Source: CADEDV01 sp964596345 (GTDB lineage: Bacteria > Bacteroidota > Bacteroidia > Chitinophagales > Chitinophagaceae). Taken from it: 64,000 bases of DNA. The stretch lies in contig CAZQSZ010000005.1 of the NCBI GenBank assembly GCA_964596345.1, positions 248,001 through 312,000 on the forward strand. Reading direction: 5' to 3'. The notes below the pieces were generated by a model, which was given only the letters and a program-made list of their open reading frames with translations, was not told the origin of the DNA and ran no database searches. This document shows, one piece after another, positions 60,438-64,000 of this stretch (positions within the stretch are counted from its first letter, which is position 1; the number at the start of each line of letters is the position of its first letter). The position numbers were made by a program, and so were the translations under genes.

Positions 60438-62281
60438 TATTTCAAATCCAGTTTGATTTGTAATTCTGTAAACTGTTTCTCATCAATCGTTGCCGGTGCA
60501 TCCAGCATCACATCTCTTCCGGAATTGTTTTTCGGGAAAGCAATAAAATCACGGATACTTTCGCTGCCGCCAAGGATCGAACACAAACGATCGAAGCCAA
60601 AGGCAATACCACCATGCGGTGGTGCGCCATATTCAAACGCACCGAGTAAGAAACCAAACTTGTGTTGTTGTTCTTCTGCATCCATTCCCAACGCTGCAAA
60701 CATTTTCTCCTGCAACTCACGTTGGTAAATACGGATAGAACCGCCCCCTATTTCATTTCCGTTCAGCACCATATCGTAGGCATTAGCTTTGATGTTAGCA
60801 TACGGATGCTCCAGGTATTTATCCAAGTCGTCAACCTTTGGACTGTTGTTGATCATGATATCAATATCCGATGGCTTCGGACTTGTAAACGGATGATGCC
60901 TTGCTACCCAACGGCCGGCACCACCACCATCCTGATCTTCCAATGCAAACTCAAACAATGGGAAATCAAGTACCCATAATAACCTGAGTTCATTTTCCTT
61001 ACGCAAGCCCAAACGTTTTCCCATTTCCAAACGCAGTTCGCTGATTGCTTTTCTTGTACGTTCTTCTGCACCTGCCAAGATCAAAATAAGATCACTGGCT
61101 TTAGCACCCGCTGCATCAGCAATAGCTTTTAGTTTTTCTTCGGGGTAAAATTTATCTACGCTGCTTTTGTAAGTCCCGTCAGTATTACATTTAATGAATA
61201 CTAATCCCTTCATACCGATCTGCGGACGTTTTACCCACTCTGTCAGTTCATCCGTTTGTTTGCGGCTATATTCGCTGCAACCCGGAACAGCTATCGCTAA
61301 AACAGTTTCCGCTTCATCAAATACTTTAAAGTCTGCCCCATTGATCAAGGAAGACTGGTCGGCTTTATTGACATAAACCGAAGATGGCTTTTTCAAATTC
61401 AGCACTTTCATGCTGAAGCGGATATCAGGTTTATCATTGCCATAATTCCACATGGCATCTTCCCAGGTCATGCGTTCCACTTTCTCTGTATAATCAATTC
61501 CCTTTACTTCTTTGAAAATGGATTTGATCATGCCTTCAAACATGTTCAGGATATCTTCCTGCTCGACAAATGCCATTTCACAATCGATCTGGGTAAACTC
61601 CGGCTGGCGGTCAGCCCGCAGGTCTTCATCCCGGAAACATTTCACTACCTGGTAGTACCGATCGTAGCCACTTACCATCAATAACTGTTTGAACGTTTGT
61701 GGCGATTGGGGTAGTGCATAAAACTGGCCGGGATTCATTCTTGATGGTACGACAAAATCCCTCGCCCCTTCCGGTGTTGATTTGATAAGGAATGGTGTTT
61801 CAATATCCATGAAACCGTTGTTGTGCAAATAATTCCTTGCCGCCCGGTTCACTGCATATCTTAATTCAAGATTTTTTTTCACTGCATTCCTGCGCAGGTC
61901 CAAAAAACGATATTTCATCCGCAGGTCATCTCCACCATCTGTATCATCCTGGATAGTGAATGGGGGTACGGCAGATTTATTTAAAATTGTAAACGAAGAC
62001 ACACTGATCTCAATTTCGCCGGTAGGGATATTAGCATTCTTATTGCTTCGTTCATTCACTTTCCCGGTAGCCTGCAATACAAATTCACGGCCCAGCGGAT
62101 TTTCTTCCAGCACTTTGTTCAGGTCTTCGCCAAACAATAATTGGGTAATGCCATAACGGTCCCGCAGGTCCACAAACGTGATGGCTCCGAATTTCCGGAC
62201 GGTCTGCACCCAGCCGGCCAGGGTCACCTCTTTAGTTGTATCAGCAATTCTTAGTTCTCCGCAGGTATGAGTTCTGTACAT
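60437..62281 (-). CDS. aspS: Aspartyl-tRNA synthetase
   Basis: Class II synthetase, 614 residues, the bacterial length. N-terminal OB-fold anticodon domain (VTLAGWVQTVRKFGAITFVDL), motif 2 FRDEDLRADRQPEFTQIDCE, the bacterial GAD insertion, and motif 3 GAPPHGGIAFGFDRL. LPQSPQTFKQLLMVSG is the aspartate-site flipping loop region. A TATCTTTG promoter element lies ahead at 62316-62323. Identification is certain. Confidence 0.98.
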   Translation of the reverse strand: MYRTHTCGELRIADTTKEVTLAGWVQTVRKFGAITFVDLRDRYGITQLLFGEDLNKVLEENPLGREFVLQATGKVNERSNKNANIPTGEIEISVSSFTILNKSAVPPFTIQDDTDGGDDLRMKYRFLDLRRNAVKKNLELRYAVNRAARNYLHNNGFMDIETPFLIKSTPEGARDFVVPSRMNPGQFYALPQSPQTFKQLLMVSGYDRYYQVVKCFRDEDLRADRQPEFTQIDCEMAFVEQEDILNMFEGMIKSIFKEVKGIDYTEKVERMTWEDAMWNYGNDKPDIRFSMKVLNLKKPSSVYVNKADQSSLINGADFKVFDEAETVLAIAVPGCSEYSRKQTDELTEWVKRPQIGMKGLVFIKCNTDGTYKSSVDKFYPEEKLKAIADAAGAKASDLILILAGAEERTRKAISELRLEMGKRLGLRKENELRLLWVLDFPLFEFALEDQDGGGAGRWVARHHPFTSPKPSDIDIMINNSPKVDDLDKYLEHPYANIKANAYDMVLNGNEIGGGSIRIYQRELQEKMFAALGMDAEEQQHKFGFLLGAFEYGAPPHGGIAFGFDRLCSILGGSESIRDFIAFPKNNSGRDVMLDAPATIDEKQFTELQIKLDLK

Positions 62282-62315
62282 AATCTTGTCCGTCTTTTTA
62301 GGCTGTATAAGGCCG

Positions 62316-62323
62316 CAAAGATA
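62316..62323 (-). promoter_or_regulatory. Bacteroidetes -7 promoter element for aspS
   Basis: The minus strand reads TATCTTTG, a full TAnnTTTG match, 34 bases ahead of the aspS ATG. No clear -33 TTTG. Confidence 0.5.
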
Positions 62324-62362
62324 AGGAAACCAGCAGGGAGATTTTCTACCCCCTTCAATCCT

Positions 62363-62370
62363 TATATTTG
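62363..62370 (+). promoter_or_regulatory. Bacteroidetes -7 promoter element for the mtfA-like gene
   Basis: TATATTTG is a full match; a TTTTC block about 17 bases upstream may serve as -33. Because transcription would start near 62375, the ATG at 62383 rather than those at 62368-62371 is the likely start. Confidence 0.5.
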
Positions 62371-62382
62371 ATGTTTTACGGT

Positions 62383-62934
62383 ATGGCGGGACTGGTCAAT
62401 AAAATCATCAGGAGACTTTTCAGTAAGCGGAAATCAGGAAATGAGATACTTGGACAGGAGGAAGAAATACTCTTGCACACGATCCAGGAGTATTCACGGA
62501 TCATCAGCCAGTATATTCCTTATTTCAATACATTAAGCTCATCAGAAAAACAGCGTTTCATTAAGCGTACCTGGTATTTCAGGAGTTGCAAAGTATTTCA
62601 TTACATCGGGCTGGAAGAAAAAGAAGAGATAGCAATACTGGTCAGTGCGGCGGCGGTACAATTGACATTCGGGCTGCGCCGGTATAAGCTTAGCTATTTC
62701 AAACATATTTATATCATGCCGGATGCCTACCAGTTTGAAAAGCCCGGTGATTTGTACATCGGTCATGTATCGCCTAAGGGCATTTATCTTTCCTGGAAGC
62801 ATTTTTTGCAAGGCTATGACAATGCCACTGATAATGTGAATGTGGCGATCCATGAAATGGCGCATGCACTGGAGTATAATAATTTTATCAATCATGCGGA
62901 TGCAGATCCAAAATTCGGTAGTGTCTCAGTTTGA
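62383..62934 (+). pseudogene. MtfA-like zinc peptidase (M90), truncated at its 3' end
   Basis: The frame gives 183 residues; the MtfA family is usually about 250-270. FNTLSSSEKQRFIKRTWYFR and GLEEKEEIAILVSAAAVQLTFG match the family's start, PGDLYIGHVSPKGIYLSWKHF its middle, and AIHEMAHALEYNN carries the HExxH zinc motif. About 15 residues later the frame ends in FGSVSV with no downstream Glu-containing helix, so the third zinc ligand is missing. The break near 62917-62922 coincides with a shift to AT-rich DNA. It looks interrupted by inserted DNA; a short functional version is unlikely. Confidence 0.7.
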
Positions 62935-62969
62935 AATTTGATGCTTGACCGGGTAAGCAAATGATTTAT

Positions 62970-62977
62970 TACCTTTG
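62970..62977 (+). promoter_or_regulatory. Bacteroidetes promoter immediately ahead of the small basic protein
   Basis: TACCTTTG (full TAnnTTTG match) lies four bases before the ATG at 62982, with TTG at 62945-62947 spaced by 22 bases. Transcription would start at or beside the ATG, suggesting a leaderless message. Confidence 0.5.
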
Positions 62978-62981
62978 CTTC

Positions 62982-63230
62982 ATGGCAAAGAAAGTAAAAC
63001 AATCACAAGACATTAATCAATTAGCTAAATCAATAGTTGATCAGGCTACTCAAGAAGATAAAACCCAAGAACAAATAGATATAGATGCTGCTAAAGCTGC
63101 TGCACAGGCTTTAGGAAGATTAGGGGGATTGAAAGGTGGTAAAGCAAGAGCCGAAGTATTATCGGCTAAGAGACGCAAAGAAATTGCCCAAAAAGCTGCT
63201 GCCGCAAGGTGGGGCAAAACTAATAAGTAA
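62982..63230 (+). CDS. Small basic protein with a GGLKGGKARAxxL...RWGK motif
   Basis: An 82-residue cytoplasmic protein. The N-terminus is acidic and helical (DINQLAKSIVDQATQEDKTQ), the C-terminus basic: LGRLGGLKGGKARAEVLSAK, then RRKEIAQKAAAARWGKTNK. This C-terminal motif recurs in small proteins of phages, plasmids and genomic islands; its role is unknown, with nucleic-acid binding a reasonable guess. The ATG at 62982 is preferred over one seven codons upstream because the promoter lies between them. It converges with the SecB-like gene, 4 bases apart. Confidence 0.6.
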   Translation: MAKKVKQSQDINQLAKSIVDQATQEDKTQEQIDIDAAKAAAQALGRLGGLKGGKARAEVLSAKRRKEIAQKAAAARWGKTNK

Positions 63231-63234
63231 GCTA

Positions 63235-63693
63235 TTATTTTTTGGACATCTTTTGTCTCATTTCTCCAATTATATCAATATTGGTAGGTCTTAATGAATC
63301 TAAAGTTACTACAGGCAATATTGCTGAATTTAAAGATGTTCCCCTAAGTTCAGAATAAATAATTCCCCTCATGGTTGAAATCGAGATCATCTTCAAATTA
63401 TTCTCTAAAACATCAGGCAATAAATATACTCCATTATCACTCTTATCTAATACGTTTTCAAAATCTTGTAGCTCAAACCCAAGAGCCCCGGTAAACTTTG
63501 CAACAACTTCAGTATCATTTAGCTTTTTTAAAATAATATCTACAACTATTACAACAATTTTTCTGTTATTATCTATTGCTCCTTGGGTGCTAACAGTAAA
63601 ATTGAATTGGGTATTTATATCTATTGGCACCTGATATAAACACTTTTCCATTAAATCAATACCATGCAATCTATAGTTATATATTTTTTCCAT
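63235..63693 (-). CDS. SecB-like chaperone of a toxin-antitoxin-chaperone type locus
   Basis: A 152-residue protein. The first strand YNYRLHGIDLMEKCLYQVP, the central beta region (KFTGALGFELQDFENVL) and the C-terminal STMRGIIYSELRGTSLNSAI followed by LPVV match the pattern of SecB-like proteins in Bacteroidetes, where an RG...GT.L..lP helix-loop is conserved. It follows an HTH protein gene by 8 bases on the same strand. In TAC systems (HigB-HigA-SecB) such a chaperone folds and protects the antitoxin. Family by pattern only. Confidence 0.6.
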   Translation of the reverse strand: MEKIYNYRLHGIDLMEKCLYQVPIDINTQFNFTVSTQGAIDNNRKIVVIVVDIILKKLNDTEVVAKFTGALGFELQDFENVLDKSDNGVYLLPDVLENNLKMISISTMRGIIYSELRGTSLNSAILPVVTLDSLRPTNIDIIGEMRQKMSKK

Positions 63694-63701
63694 ATTTGTT
63701 T

Positions 63702-64000
63702 CTATGCTGCTTTATTATCTCTAACTGTAGAAAATTGATCGCTTGTTTTTTCGGCTGTAGTTATTGATGCAGTCAATAAATTATCTCCTATTACAACTGG
63801 ATTTTTGCTTAATGTAAAAGGTCGATAGTTATCAATTTCAGTATTTACCGATTTATTATTAGTATTATTTTTACTATACCTGTATTCCGGGAATGATATT
63901 AATTCAATGCCAAGAGCATCTGAAATCTTTGCTATAGTTTTTAAAGATAGATTTTCGCTGCCTTGTATTACTTTACTTATATACTGAGCAGATACGCCAA
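63702..64000 (-). CDS. Xre-type helix-turn-helix protein, probable antitoxin, 5' end outside window
   Basis: A partial frame of 99 codons that runs off the right edge. The visible N-terminal part is GVSAQYISKVIQGSENLSLK, the recognition half of an Xre/HigA helix-turn-helix, then TIAKISDALGIELISFPEY. The C-terminal 50 residues are polar and probably unstructured (SKNNTNNKSVNTEIDN), resembling the chaperone-addiction tail of TAC antitoxins. Followed 8 bases later by the SecB-like gene. A HigB-type toxin would be expected just upstream, past the window. Confidence 0.65.
   Translation of the reverse strand, partial: GVSAQYISKVIQGSENLSLKTIAKISDALGIELISFPEYRYSKNNTNNKSVNTEIDNYRPFTLSKNPVVIGDNLLTASITTAEKTSDQFSTVRDNKAA

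Overview
The window reads as a stretch of a Bacteroidota chromosome, most likely family Chitinophagaceae. The evidence is a Bacteroidetes-type conjugation module (TraG, TraI, TraJ, TraK, TraM, TraN), promoters of the TAnnTTTG type, few Shine-Dalgarno sites, a type IX secretion-like C-terminal domain, and a SAM-I riboswitch ahead of metY. Genus assignment is inference only; there is no rRNA gene and no intact tRNA gene to anchor it.

Layout. (1) 1-14874: right-hand part of an integrative conjugative element (ICE). A tra operon on the + strand runs from a 5'-truncated traG to traN, followed by a DUF3945-like protein and two small helix-turn-helix proteins. Converging on it from the right is a defence cargo: an ABC/SMC-type ATPase, an HNH nuclease and a trypsin-like protease in one tight operon, then a separately promoted AbiH gene. 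The element ends at a displaced tRNA 3' end (14853-14874), followed by what looks like that tRNA's original terminator. (2) 15141-19078: ECF sigma factor, short anti-sigma-like protein, Spy/CpxP-like protein, a DUF2202 ferritin-like lipoprotein, small secreted proteins and a beta-barrel; it looks like an envelope or metal stress regulon. (3) 19091-20701: kduI-kduD, uronate catabolism. (4) 20809-43575: a large exopolysaccharide/O-antigen locus with an initiating sugar-phosphate transferase, Wzx flippase, two polymerase/ligase-like membrane proteins, at least eight glycosyltransferases, a UDP-uronate epimerase-like enzyme, and an unusual inner block of three radical SAM enzymes (two with N-terminal B12-binding-like domains), three methyltransferases, a nucleotidyltransferase-fold protein and an amidohydrolase. 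(5) 43666-47645: metY-metX-hom operon under a SAM-I riboswitch with a visible terminator. (6) 47755-62281: housekeeping genes (uvrA, rarA, aspS) mixed with envelope proteins, hydrolases and uncharacterised proteins; 53271-53781 has no gene but holds two long imperfect hairpins. (7) 62383-64000: an mtfA-like peptidase gene broken after its HExxH motif, followed by visibly AT-rich DNA with a small basic protein and a SecB-like chaperone downstream of a helix-turn-helix protein (toxin-antitoxin-chaperone arrangement; the toxin would lie past the window).

How the genes work together: the tra genes encode the envelope-spanning mating channel; the ICE carries anti-phage cargo beside its attachment site. 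The polysaccharide locus has the pieces of a Wzx/Wzy pathway (priming transferase, glycosyltransferases, flippase, polymerase), and the radical SAM block may add an unusual modification or build a separate metabolite. The methionine operon makes homocysteine from aspartate semialdehyde under SAM feedback.

The most promising candidate for an undescribed system is the three-gene ATPase-HNH-protease operon at 9790-13452. Its first two genes resemble the Septu (PtuA/PtuB) pair, with a serine protease added. The second candidate is the radical SAM/methyltransferase block at 21609-30161. All family calls come from reading the translations; no database search was run.
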